From Pisaster brevispinus (taxonomy: Eukaryota; Echinodermata; Asteroidea; Forcipulatida; Asteriidae), in contig JAMKCF010000007.1 in the NCBI GenBank assembly GCA_023634235.1, positions 2,584,001-2,648,000 on the forward strand: a stretch of DNA of 64,000 bases. The letters run 5' to 3'. The first letter of the stretch is position 1; the number at the start of each line of letters is the position of its first letter. The notes under the pieces were generated by a model that was not told the DNA's origin, ran no database searches, and was given only the letters and a program-made list of their open reading frames with translations. Positions 1 through 10,742 of this stretch are shown here, one piece after another. The position numbers and the translations under genes were made by a program.

Positions 1-36
1 AGTCCAGAGCACCTGACCACTCTGCCACAACACGCC
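1..36 (-). repeat. tRNA-Ser/Leu-like fragment cut by the window edge
   Basis: Read on the - strand, this stretch resembles the 5' half of a type II tRNA: it contains GTGGCAGAGTGGTCAGGTG, which fits an A-box D-arm region, followed by CTCTGGACT, like an anticodon arm start. The rest would lie outside the window, so I cannot tell a true tRNA gene from the head of a tRNA-derived SINE. A similar head sits at about 21845-21880 in a SINE, which makes the SINE reading more likely. Confidence 0.35.
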
Positions 37-60
37 ATATGTTTATAGCATAGAGCTCAC

Positions 61-3000
61 CTGTACACCGCGTATTGACTTTTGGCAAAGCCAATTCTGG
101 ATCTTAGCACTTTGGTCAAGAGATGACCGGCTGCTGTTAGCTGATAATGCTGTGCTTGACCGACTGACCGGTGTTGACCATGGTCTTTTGGTTTCTGGTA
201 GCCTTCGTCTTGATTCTCGTCTGCCAGGCTTCATAATAAATAAAGAATAATGTGGGTATTTTTTAGAGTTATCAATCAATTCAAAGAACTAGACCCTATA
301 TTGAGTTAATTTGTTTAAAGAAAGAAAAACAGAAAACAAAATTTTAATATTTAACAATTCTGCTTTGGGTTTTGTTTACTATTCTTTACCATTCAGATTT
401 TGTTCATATTTTTTTTTTCAAAAATGTATTTCCTAATGTGAAGCATATATAAAATAGAAATCAAATAAAAAGACAAACCAAATTGGAGCAGGACATTCCT
501 TTAATTAAGTTGATATTGTAATAATTTGAGTTGTTGGATTATTTGAGGTTTAATCATTAATCTATTCCGATGGTTTGGAGAGTATCCCTTGGGTCGATTG
601 CTACGCAACAACATGTCTGTCAGGTTACGGACACGGCTGACATGAACTGCTCTGTTTATTGAGAAATTCTACTCTAAAATGAAGTCCTCTTCAAATAATT
701 AGACTGACAAAGACATGCAATTCTAACTGCTGGGCCTGTAGTTTGGGTCTTTAAGTTTGTATTCTGAGGCCTACATTTGTTACATCTGTATTCTCATTCA
801 ATGCTATTGTTCAGAGGGTGAAATACAAATTCATATATTTTGTTTTCTTTCTGGGTCATTCCGTGTCAAATCATCACGCCATCCGGGGTCAATCTCACGG
901 ATTTTCTTTAAATTTGCTGAATTAGTTTGGTCCTATGAGAAAACTCTGAAACCCGAATTTGAGCATTCTGGGTCATGTGGTTTTTGAGTTACAGGTCGTT
1001 GAACTTTTGACCTTGTGTTTTTTTAACATAAAAACAAATGATTGTACCTCCAGTTATGAATATCGGACAAAAATGATTTTTAGCTTAAATTAAAGCCCTT
1101 GATATAAGAAATTAACTTATTGTCAAATATTTTTTTTTAAATAAAACATTCAGTTGGGGGTTGCGCAAAATAGACTTTGACCCTTGACCCCTCGGGGGCC
1201 GCCATTTTAATTTTTTTCAAATTTTGCCAAAAGAAGGCCTCGGGTGTTGCCATTAACCACACCAAATATAAAAATGGGATCTCTGTAGGTTTAGATGGGA
1301 CAATAGTTTCTATGTGGATAGTATATTAAAAATACATTAAAACGTGCACATTTCATTGTATGTACTGTACATACATGTACATTTTTGCACATGGGACTCA
1401 AGTTGTATCAAAAATTCTACTTGTACATTGTCATGGGCGGCGTATGAGGTAGTTGGGGTGGGGTAGGGGTGGGGTAAGAGGATCGAGTAAGGGGATGGGG
1501 TAGGGGGCTAAGCCAATACATGTACTTGTACTGTAAAACTATACTGGTACATGTTTCAAAAAGAATGTTTAAGTTCAGCATATTATATGGTTTTCTGTGA
1601 GCCTTTTGTTGCCTAAAATCGTTCTCTAAGTCTTGTGTTGGCTGTAAGTGAGTCTTTTTTTAAAAGGTAAATGTTCTCCCTGTGGTGGTCAGTGGGGCAG
1701 CAGACTTCAAGACATCAGCAACATCAATTTCAAAGATGTCTTCCCTTTCTGGAAAAAAGAATGATGGAGCAGGGCCATGTGGATGTAAGAAATTGACCTT
1801 CACAAGTCGACTTTCTTGCTTCATTTTTACAACACATCCAAGCCACCAGAACCCATCATATTCTGCTGTTATGTAGCCACTGATTAGATCTACATTATTT
1901 TCTGAATGGGCAGAATACTCTGTGATGTACGCTCTTGTCGTGCTGCAGGGCTAGATGAAAATTTTCGCACTTCAATACAATTCCTTGATATTGGTTTGAA
2001 AGAATGCGATTTCTGGGTTCCAGGGGTAGTGCGTGCATTTTGAAAGCGATCTTTCAGTAAAGTTGCTTCTTCACTGTGCTGGGCTGTTGTAGTGAAACAG
2101 AACTTCATTCAAGAAATCTCCGTGTAGGCAAAATCATACAGTTGCCAAGGTGTCATTATTTGTTTGTCAAAAGCTTTTTGTAGACTTGATCTTGAAGCCA
2201 GACGTTATAGTGTACCAGCAACACCATCACATGCTATTTTCCCATGCTGTTTTCCCACTCAGCTAAAAAACCAAAATCGTCCTGGTGACAACATAAGTTG
2301 GTGAAATTCTTAAGGTTTTTATACTGGGCAGCACATCTGTCAGAGAAAGAGATGATTCTAGATAGTGTGCCCATTCTCTCAATGAGATGACTAATCAAGC
2401 ACTTTTGAAATAAGTGCACTGCAACAGTGTCATGGCACATACTGTCGGACATCACAACAAAGCTCAGATGATCAATAATTTCCATCATCTGCCTTGAAGT
2501 AGACTAGAAAAGGATGAATAGTTGCCTGAAGATTATTCCAATAAAAGGATTGGGCAGCATCTTGTACAATGAAACTATACTTCTCTGAGAAGTCGGCCAC
2601 AACTAGAAATTCACTATCAACTAGGGATGACTTTTTGTTAGCTAGGAATCGTGCTTGGGATTTGTTATGTCGAATGAGCTTTTCAAGCATTTCCATAAAA
2701 GTGTCAATGAATTCTTCAACTGGCTGAACTTTTGTTTCAAGACTTGACCTGTCCGTTGTTGTCCATATTTTGTACTCAACTTGGTCGATCATAAAAGTGT
2801 CAATGAATTCTTCAACTGGCTGAACTTTTGTTTCAAGACTTGACCTGTCCGTTGTTGTCCATATTTTGTACTCAACTTGGTCGATCATTTGATTCTCAAA
2901 TGCATTATCAAGATTTTCTTTAAGTTCTTCTGATCCTGGACACTGATCACATGTTCCCATACAGCAACTAATTTTTGGAGGGTTGCATTGCAGCGCTGCT

Positions 3001-5685
3001 AAGCAATTGTGATAGGTGGAGTGTTTTCCATCAGTGACACTGTCAATTCCCGCTAAAAAAAAATTAGTTTGGTATTCTGATGGGTGGTGCAGACACACAC
3101 AGAATGTGTTCCACTGCCACCAGCAAGTACATACTGCTTTGGACGTAGCTCAGCGAATTTTGAAAAACCAATAGCCTATCCATTCCAGGATGGGTGACCT
3201 TGAATTGTTGATACGCTTCCTTTATGTTACATAAGACAAGGCGCTTTTGCTCATGATGCCGTTGTCCATCAGTCACCACGGATACAAAGTCCTTTTTCCA
3301 GGCATAACACGACTTCATTCATCATTCATGTAGAAATCCCTAACACTGGTTACTGTTACATCTGGAAGAATTTTGCCTGCTTTTTTGTTTGGTGCTGACA
3401 TGATCCCTTTCTCAGCTACTAAACTGTTCGCCCTCCGAAACTTTTCGCTCCTCAGAAACTTGCAAGATAAAGGAGTTAACTTGACACTAATGTTCTTCCC
3501 CCAACCAACCCACTCCCAGCCCCAACCCCCACCAAGTGCATGGCCAATGTGATTTCACAGTATTATTTATTTAATTTTTTATTTAATTAACTATAAATAC
3601 ACAGCATCAAACCATTATGTACATGTACATGTGTACCCACACATGTATACAAACATGTATGCCATTGAAATGTGCACGTTTTAATGTATTTTTAATATAC
3701 TACCCACATAGAAACTAATGTCCCGTCGAAACCTACAGAGATCCCATTTTTATATTTGGTGTGGTTAATGGCAACACCCGAGGCCTTCTTTTGGCAAAGT
3801 TTGAATTTTTTTTAAATGGCGGCCCTCGAGGGGTCAAGGGTCAAAGTCTATTTTGCACAACCCCCAACTGAATTTTTTATTTAAAAAAAAATATTTGACA
3901 ATAACTTAATTTCTTATATCAAGGGCTTTAATTTAAGCTAAAAATCATCTTTGTCCGATATTCATACTGGAGGTACAATTATTTGTTGTTATGTTGAAAA
4001 AACGCAAGGTCAAAAGTTCAACGACCTGTAACTCAAAAACCACATGACCCAGAATGCTCAAATTTGGGTTTCAGAGTTTTCTCATAGGACCAAACTAATT
4101 CAGCAAATTTAAAGAAAATCTGTGAGATTGACCCCGGATGGCGTGATGATTTGACACGGAATGACCCTTCTTTGACAAAAGGAGTGTTAGAATTTCATTA
4201 GCCTGCCTAAATGATTGGAACTTTTTAAGGGTCAGGTTGAAAGGAGTGTTGTTTTTAATTAATGCAAACAATCTATACAATTGGCCGATACCTACATATT
4301 TGGCCCAAACCAACTACAATTGGGGCAATCTACATGTAGTTGGGATGATTCAATAATTTGGGGCGGAATTAACGAGTCATGAATTTCAGAAATTGTAAAA
4401 AAAATTGGCACTTTGTTTCACTTGTTGCTAATTTTCTTGGAACATTGACCATCTGCACCTTGTAACATAAAATTTTAGTTAAAAAAAAATTAAAGATCTA
4501 TCACTTGAATATTTTTAACTTGAACTGTTTTATGAACTGCAATTCACAGGCCAAACTGTACACTTTATACACATTTTTAAACCAAAAATAATAACGTGTT
4601 GCGTTTTTGGTCATAACATCATCAAGTGTAAAGCAGATATACAGCATCTTGTCCGTTTTCTTGTAATTTAAAAATTACGTCTGTATAAAGAGTTGGAAAA
4701 CTGCAATAATTTTCACAGAACAGCTGGCACTGGCACTGCCTCTGCCAGGATTCCTCAGCCACACTGCCCAAGGTAATGCTCAACAGGCAGGGCCAAAATT
4801 CATACTCATTGCTTTTCAACCGATTTTGTGCTTACTGTGTGATTTCCATTTCATAGCGTTGCTAATCGTAAGCACATGAAAAGGCATGCTTACCTTGTGG
4901 TGCTTACTGTATGAAAACGAACGACGTAACAATGCAAAAAAAAAATATCCATGACATGGTGATGGCGCTAGCTGGCCGCCTAATTTTCTTGCTAACCTGT
5001 GAAATACGCTTGCTTTTAAGCAAATTTTACTGCTATAGTTAGCAAGATTTCATGTGATTTCTTAGTGCTGCTTAATGGTAAGCAATTTTTTGTGCTAACT
5101 TTTAAAAGCAAAACAATTTGGTTAAAAAAAAAAAAAAAGATCACAGGTTAGCAAGAAATGTTGGCGGTCAGCTTGCGCGTTCACCATAGATTTGCATACG
5201 CTTGTCATTTCGTGTGCTTACGACGGTTAGCAAAGAACCAAAAAGTTGTGTAAAAAGAATCCTTTCTCAAAATAAAAATGAAAGGTTTCGACTGTTCAAA
5301 ATCAAAGTAATAATCAATTCAATTGATTTTTTGAACGTTAACTTTGTGTTTGGTTTGATTGATTAAAAAATTAAGCTTGAACATTTACAATGCTTGACTG
5401 TCACTCAATCATAGATAGCCTAACTAAACTACCCGACAGTTGCACTCGCTTCCGGCTTACGACAAGGCTTGCAAGCCCACCATAAACGTGACACCGAATG
5501 CTGTATTGCAAGACACTACGAAAAACACTGTCCTGTTGGTAAAAAATAAAGGAAGGAAGGCACACAAAATTCTCCGTACTTACCGACGATTTCACACGGG
5601 TTTCTGGTTTGAAATCGGCCACGAGCTCTTCATGGAGACCCAGAGAATGAACCTTGACTCCTTGGGTCCTTTCTCTCGTAGCCAT
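61..5685 (-). CDS. unrecognised gene, first two coding exons (partial)
   Basis: Two exons on the - strand join in phase. Exon 1 is 5584-5685 (34 codons), starting MATRERTQGVKVHSLG and ending at a consensus donor GTAAGT. Exon 2 is 61-228 (56 codons), preceded by an acceptor ending TTATGAAG and followed by the donor GTGAGC; both ends are phase 0. The product would begin with a short basic stretch, then a Ser/Arg-rich segment (residues 35-70) and a more hydrophobic end (IQNWLCQKSIRGVQ). The remaining exons lie to the left of the window. I do not recognise the family. The 5.3-kb intron contains a complete 3.3-kb DNA transposon (853-4167). The start ATG is followed by good coding sequence and sits next to a CpG-containing region. 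Other exons inside the intron cannot be ruled out. Confidence 0.5.
1890..3318 (-). pseudogene. decayed transposase of the long-TIR transposon
   Basis: Three overlapping - strand frames (3064-3318, 2472-3098, 2234-2488) and a fourth stretch (about 2240 down to 1890) read as successive pieces of one protein broken by frameshifts and stops. Recognisable pieces include HPSEYQTNFFLAGIDSVTDG, a Cys cluster CCMGTCDQCPG, SEKYSFIVQDAAQSFYW, SDRCAAQYKN, and a CDGVAGTL-stop-RLASRSSLQ stretch followed by TPWQLYDFAY. The CDG and TP-QLYDWA-type motifs are features I associate with a transposase family widespread in marine invertebrates. At least two in-frame stops follow the CDG motif, so the copy cannot make an intact enzyme. 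A 96-base in-frame duplication lies in the middle (2694-2885). Confidence 0.65.
2694..2885 (-). repeat. 96-bp perfect tandem duplication inside the transposase frame
   Basis: The segment 2694-2789 is repeated at 2790-2885 with no difference that I can see. The period is 96 bases, exactly 32 codons, so the duplication keeps the reading frame. Each copy starts MIDQVEYKIWTTTD and ends EEFIDTF. The lack of divergence in an otherwise decayed frame means the duplication is recent or is an assembly artefact. Confidence 0.9.
4172..5583. other. intron remainder, repeat-like
   Basis: No exon is recognised. Around 4840-5240 there are scattered GCTTAC/GTAAGC and TTAGCA words like those of the tRNA-derived SINE family seen at 21310-21880 and 60115-60265, so this is probably degenerate SINE sequence. 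Confidence 0.3.
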
Positions 5686-6300
5686 CGCTTATTAATAATT
5701 AGAAAACCATTGACAAAAATTATGCACTAAAAAGTCAACGATTTTAGTCACTGCGGAAGTGTGTGTGTAGGACACGGTTTGTGTACACACATTACAATAC
5801 AGCTTTTGTTGCCAAGTCCTGAAGATAGCCCAACATCACAACGGCGCCCAAAGTTGGTATCAAGCGTGCACAGTCGTGTGCGCTAAAATACGTGTTTTGG
5901 GCGATAAAATAGCGGCAACTTTTCGTGTCCAACTTCGTTTAAAACTTCATTTATGTTGATTTTATACACATTTTCAAAAATAAAGAGACATAAAAAATGA
6001 GTGAAATTGCAAGATATGTGTTTTGAACAAGTTTTTGATAGAAAAGAGGTGTCCTGTTTAACAAACTTGTCGATTTTGCGTGGATTTTGGCGAGAGGCGC
6101 TGCAGAGTTCCGTTTGGCATTGGGCATTAGTTGAAATGCCATAGAAACGACCTTTGAACTCTTCTGTCGAGGCGCCATCTTTCGTGTACGTGTGTGTCGT
6201 CTGCTGCATCGATAGAGTGTTGTTGGACGGCAGTGGCCGGTGGTAAGTTTTTATGTGCTCTTCATTTACTGTGCTTAATTTGATAGCTTGTATTGTAGTG
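5686..6300. promoter_or_regulatory. probable gene start region, CpG-containing
   Basis: Just upstream of the - strand ATG at 5685 the sequence becomes richer in CpG than its surroundings (for example GGCGCCCAAAG near 5843, TGTCGAGGCGCC near 6166, CGGCAGTGGCCGGTG near 6230). On the + strand GGCCGGTG is followed directly by GTAAGTTT at 6245, a good donor, so a non-coding + strand first exon ending near 6244 is possible. No TATA box is assigned. Confidence 0.3.
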
Positions 6301-6419
6301 TTGTGGATAAGAGTATAGTATTCAGTCGTCATGTCCTTGCAATTTTTACTGAACGTGGAGGTCGAATTCTTTTGAAAAACGACTCGCATAAAAACAAGTG
6401 ACATGTCCATCCCCATCAT
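5883..6419 (-). CDS. 178-codon ORF, uncertain
   Basis: An uninterrupted ATG-started frame of 178 codons runs upstream of the gene start at 5685. It is long for AT-rich non-coding DNA, but its composition (many Thr, Asn, Lys and Phe, no recognisable motif) is not convincing. A second ATG frame in another phase (start 6178, MAPRQKSSKVVSMAFQL) has a better initiation context and a basic, more protein-like beginning, but runs into a hydrophobic AT-rich tail with no clear donor. At most one is real. I do not recognise either. Confidence 0.2.
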   Translation of the reverse strand: MMGMDMSLVFMRVVFQKNSTSTFSKNCKDMTTEYYTLIHNTTIQAIKLSTVNEEHIKTYHRPLPSNNTLSMQQTTHTYTKDGASTEEFKGRFYGISTNAQCQTELCSASRQNPRKIDKFVKQDTSFLSKTCSKHISCNFTHFLCLFIFENVYKININEVLNEVGHEKLPLFYRPKHVF

Positions 6420-7311
6420 CCTTGGCCATAATATTAATAATCATGATTCATGTATGAATTGACATTCACATTGACAATGACAGACAGATGCATTCTAATT
6501 TTATGATTTGATTGTTATGAGGCTGGCTGAGCGGGCCTTTGTAACTAGTTTATAGCTACCTACTTGCTACTATTGACTATCATCACCTGATCATGTCATC
6601 TACCCTCGCTCTAGTCTTTGCTATTTATTTATTTAGTATTTTGTTGTACATGAACTTTATTTTTTTCTTTATTTACTTTTTAGTCATGTTTGTTAGTTGT
6701 TACTGTGTTTACTGTTACTTTGTTAGTAACCGTCTGTACTCTGTGGGTACTGGGAGTGTACGGTCTCCTACCTAGGCTAGAGAAGAGAGTAGTATAATTT
6801 ATTTATACATGTACATGTAGTACTGTAGCACAAGTTTTAGTAGCAATAAGTCTAACTGTGTTGCTCATGATAGATTCATACTGACCAGTGACCATTGTCT
6901 GAGCGACTGTGCTGTTGCTGTTACTGTTAGTTCTAAGGGTTATCGTTGGCGGGTCCCGATTAAGACGGCCAAACATGATGACGATAGCGCAACGAACCTC
7001 ATTAGTTATAGAAGTAGGGGTCTTTTACGTCATTGTGCATGATGATGTAAACAAATCCTCCTAGAGACGAAGTAACATTTTCTACTTGCCAAACACCGGC
7101 ACCTTAAACAAATTTGAAATAGTGGCCTCCTAAAAAGTTTCAACGGACACTAGTCCGAAAATAGACAATCAAATCATGTGACTCAACTTTCAGCTGAGCA
7201 TTCAGGGAAAAAATTACGGAGGCCTGGAGAAGCCACGTACCTTATCTCATTGCCTAGAAAAATTGGTGTACATGCTCACATTACTGTATTAGGCCAAATA
7301 CAAAAATATAC
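6420..7311. other. no gene seen
   Basis: AT-rich sequence with short ORFs only and no convincing splice-bounded frame. Some CpG occurs around 6950-7010. Confidence 0.4.
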
Positions 7312-7603
7312 AAGTTGATCGTCCCCGCCCGCATCCTTTTTTGAGGCCGCATCCTTTTTTCTTATCTTTTTTTCTCGATTTTTCCTAAAAAAGACAATAT
7401 TTGTTTGTATTTTTAATCCATCTTTGACATAAATTTGTTAACCCGGGTCCTCATTTAGATATAAAGAAAGTTAGCGGTGATTTCAAACTGAAGAATTGGT
7501 GGCCTGTTTGAATTGAAATACTTGGCGGCCATCTTGGAAACAAAAATAAAAAATAAAAAGGCCCTCATCCTCCTCTTTTTGGAAAAATCAGGACGATCAA
7601 CTG
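7312..7603. repeat. possible MITE with short inverted ends
   Basis: AGTTGATCGTCC near 7312 is matched in inverse by GGACGATCAACT near 7592-7603. The inside is AT-rich and non-coding. No clear target-site duplication is visible, so the boundaries are approximate. Confidence 0.4.
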
Positions 7604-7670
7604 GTATTTTTTTATTATTTGGCCTTACTAGGACTACATGTAAGAGGGATAAGGGCTTCAAGATAAACAG

Positions 7671-7750
7671 TTGCGATGATCGTAACCCTCCATCCTCCCG
7701 ACGGTACCGTCGCAGACTGTCGGGAGGATGAAGGATTACGATCATCGCAA
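7671..7750. repeat. 80-bp near-perfect hairpin (32-bp arms)
   Basis: The left arm 7671-7702 (TTGCGATGATCGTAAC...) and right arm 7719-7750 are inverse complements at 30 of 32 positions, around a 16-base loop. The arms can extend slightly because GACGGTACCGTC at the tip is itself palindromic. In a - strand transcript both mismatches become G-U pairs, giving a fully paired stem. It could be a small palindromic MITE or a structured RNA precursor. Confidence 0.8.
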
Positions 7751-8733
7751 ATACAAGAATAAATGCTTTTCAAAGATTTCCCACCAGCTCAGCCTCTTTT
7801 GCACAAATGTTGAATTTATGTGAGCAAACAAAGTTTGCTTTCTCAAAAATTACACACCGTCCAATAAAAAAATAAATAAATGCACGCCTTCAAAGATTAC
7901 GCTCACCATAGCCACACTTACATTATTGCCAATTGCAACATAGGGCTCGTTCCTGTTATTGAACCTGGCCATACAGCAACAAAGTAATAACAGGGACTGT
8001 GTCCTGAGTCCGTCAAGTACAAGAGCTCACATGTTTTTGCCTAATTTTTTTCCCAATGTTTACACTGCCGTGGCGAGAGCAAGAGAACAATTTAATTTAC
8101 TGCTGGCTCATTTTTTGTGTAATTTTATGAATATTTCTCCAAGATGATAAAGTTGAGTGACCATGACACGTTTAAAAACCTGTGGTCAGCAGCCATGATG
8201 TTTACCGATGCCCAGCATTTAGCAAGGTTTTCATTTCAAGTGGGTTGTGTTTTTGTTGGGAACTTTTAACAATCATCAAAATTTACTCTAAAAATGCAAT
8301 GGGTTTTTTTCCAAAGATTTGCCATTTTGTGCCTGTAGCCATTGCACATTGCAGAGCCAATAACTCTCACAGAAATATACCATGTTATTGTTACCTTTGC
8401 AACTTACAAAAAGAGTGATCTTGTACTGTACAGGGCCTTTCTGGCAGGTACATGTAAGATACTACTTGGTCATATGGGAAATTTTCCATTTTGTGTCAAA
8501 TTTCCACTAAATCCAAGAGTTATTTATACAGTGTAATTACAGCTGAACCAGTTTTGAGATGTGGCTTTTTTATTATCAACAAGTTTGTAAAAATCAGACA
8601 GTGCAATTTCCATAAAATGTGAGATTTTATGTCTTCTTCCATTTTGCTGTGTATAGGTTGTGCCTGCAGGAAGGCCAGGCTCTAATGTCTGATTTGTAAA
8701 CATGTGATGTCACAGGTTAAATGGTGTATAAGC

Positions 8734-9113
8734 CAGGGCTCGAATTTGGGGGGAAAATCCACAAGACTGCAGGGCTTGTAGCTCAAAACTTTTACTGGAC
8801 CAGAAAATTTGTTACAAGACCGGAATCAAAATGAGAAGAACACTATATCTACACAGTTTCACATTTGAGCTGTTTTTGTACAAAGCACTAAGAGAAGATT
8901 TATCAAGTTTTTCTTAAGGGAAATGCTTCAATACTCAACAGAATTGAAAGAGTTTGTATAATATCAGTTTAAATTTTAAAAATGCACTGAGGTTTTTTGG
9001 GTTTTTTTTTTCAAAAACACAAGACCGCCGGACTTGTACTGTTGTAAGTTAACTGGCCCGTCCCTAAAATCACTGGCCTCGGGCCTGCGGTCCAGTGTTA
9101 ATTTCGAGCCCTG
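8734..9113 (+). mobile_element. MITE family 1, copy A (5-bp TSD TAAGC)
   Basis: This 380-base element starts CAGGGCTCGAATTTGGG and ends ATTTCGAGCCCTG. TAAGC is repeated at 8729-8733 and 9114-9118. It has a full-length relative at 55324-55698 and inverted relatives at 17752-18142 and about 22110-22456. It has no coding capacity. A 5-base TSD with CAG...CTG ends would fit a hAT-related group with short TSDs, but the superfamily is not proven. Confidence 0.85.
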
Positions 9114-10044
9114 TAAGCCCAGGAATATCCTGGTAGTTTAACCCCATTACCCCCTGTTCGATTTATTAACACTTGATGCAACTTTCCTGTAGCAAATGTA
9201 CACTCAGAAGCCTGTGTAGACACTTACCTGGGGGTAATCTCCCCTACATAACCCTAAAACTAATAAGCAGGGGATTCGCTGTGAGTTTGCCAGGGTTGAC
9301 ACTTCAAGTGTGAACAGGTCAACTGAATTTTTCTGGTAATTTTCCGGGAAATTAGTGTAAAAGAGGCTTAACGGTTAAAGTTTCATGCTCTCTTCCCCAT
9401 TATATTATTAAATATTGTTACAATTATTTACCCCATTTTCCCTGCCCCCAACACTGGTAAAAAAAAAACAGGTGGTAAAAAATTACAAAATGATGGAATT
9501 TGAAACACAGTCATTTGAAGAAAATAGCTTCAAAATCAAGGGAACACATAAAAAGCATTGGCTCCCTTCAACTCTGTGTGTCATCAACTTTCACATAAAA
9601 AAGGCTACTTTCCTAAATAATGCACTTTCCTTTAAAGTGTTGTGCAGTGGTACCAACATTTGTTTGTTCTTCTCACACTCAAGCAGAGCGTGCTTTGTTG
9701 TTGGAGCAGAGTGGTTGCAGAGGTAAACATTTGTTTTAAAGTGTCCCTCATCTTTGTATCAGGGCTGTGTGTCTAGGCTCGAGTTTGCTCATCTACTGAA
9801 AGCTAAGAGCTTCTTTATTGGTTGAAGGTTTTTATCCAGTTTTCTTGTTTAATGACTGCAAGATATCGCATAGAGGTGTGGTTAGCAGGGCACAGTCTTC
9901 ATTCAATCAATTGGGAATCCAGCAACATCTTGGTTGTGCAGTGTTATGAAGTCAGCGAATGATATTATGAGAAATCTGATTTTGATGTTGCTTTGCTGTC
10001 AGTTTCAATTTCATCTCCCAAGGCCAATGTTGTTGAAACCAAGT

Positions 10045-10668
10045 GACTCATCAACAAACAGGAGGTAACAAGGAGGTAACAACATTGCGATTTAACTCTA
10101 AGAAAAGGAAGTGAGCTAGTTTTATTTTTTAAAGAAAGTTTGATCAGCAGATTGATCAAGTTCTCATCAACAAACAAGAAGGAGGTAACAACATTGAAGT
10201 TTAACTCTAAGGGAAGGATGTGACCTAGTTTGATTTTCAAGAAAGTTTGATCAGCAGATTGATCAAGTCCTCTTCAACAAACAGGAGGTAACAAGGGGTA
10301 ACAACAATGTGATTTAACTCTAAGAGAAGGAAGTGGGCTAGTTTGATTTTCAAGAAAGTTTTATCAAGTCTTCATCAACAAACAGGAGGTAACAACATTG
10401 CGATTTGACTCTAAGAAAAGAAATTGAGCTAGTTTGATTTTCAAATATTTGTTTGGACTGGACTAACAGGAGGTAACAAGGGGTAGCAACAATGCGATTT
10501 AACTCTAAGAGAAGGAAGTGAGCTAGTTTGATTTTCAAGAAAGTTTGATCAGCAGGTTGAAAGTTCTCATCAACCATTCAACAAACAACAAAGAGGTAAC
10601 AACATTGCGATTTAACTCTAAGAAAAGGAATTGAGGTAGTTTGATTTTCAAATATTTGTTTGGACTGG
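10045..10668. repeat. tandem array of six ~92-118-bp units
   Basis: Each unit runs roughly: CATCAACAAACAGGAGGTAA, CAACATTGCGATTTAACTC, TAAGAGAAGGAAGTGAGC, TAGTTTGATTTTC, then a variable end. Units 3 and 5 share an AAGGGGTA variant, and units 4 and 6 share the end CAAATATTTGTTTGGACTGG, so a two-unit block was probably duplicated. The array ends just before the ATG at 10743. Confidence 0.85.
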
Positions 10669-10742
10669 TCATTGTGTCTTGTTTAAGACTAGTGGCGTGA
10701 GGCAGTCACAGCTGTCTTCAAGAAGTCGCGTTGTCATCAATC

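Larger units (their letters stand above)
853..4167 (-). mobile_element. DNA transposon with ~520-bp terminal inverted repeats and a 4-bp TSD
   Basis: The element begins GGGTCATTCCGTGTCAAATC and ends with the reverse complement of the same sequence. The arms match for about 520 bases (853 to about 1380, and about 3640 to 4167) with scattered differences. It is flanked by a direct TTCT (849-852 and 4168-4171), a 4-base target-site duplication. The middle holds a broken transposase-like reading frame on the - strand. The 4-base TSD and long arms fit superfamilies such as Sola or Academ, but I cannot assign the family by eye. It sits inside the intron of the unrecognised gene at 61-5685. Confidence 0.85.

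Noticed and set aside
5440..5730. 96-codon frame on the + strand
   Set aside because: It is the shadow of the - strand exon at 5584-5685.
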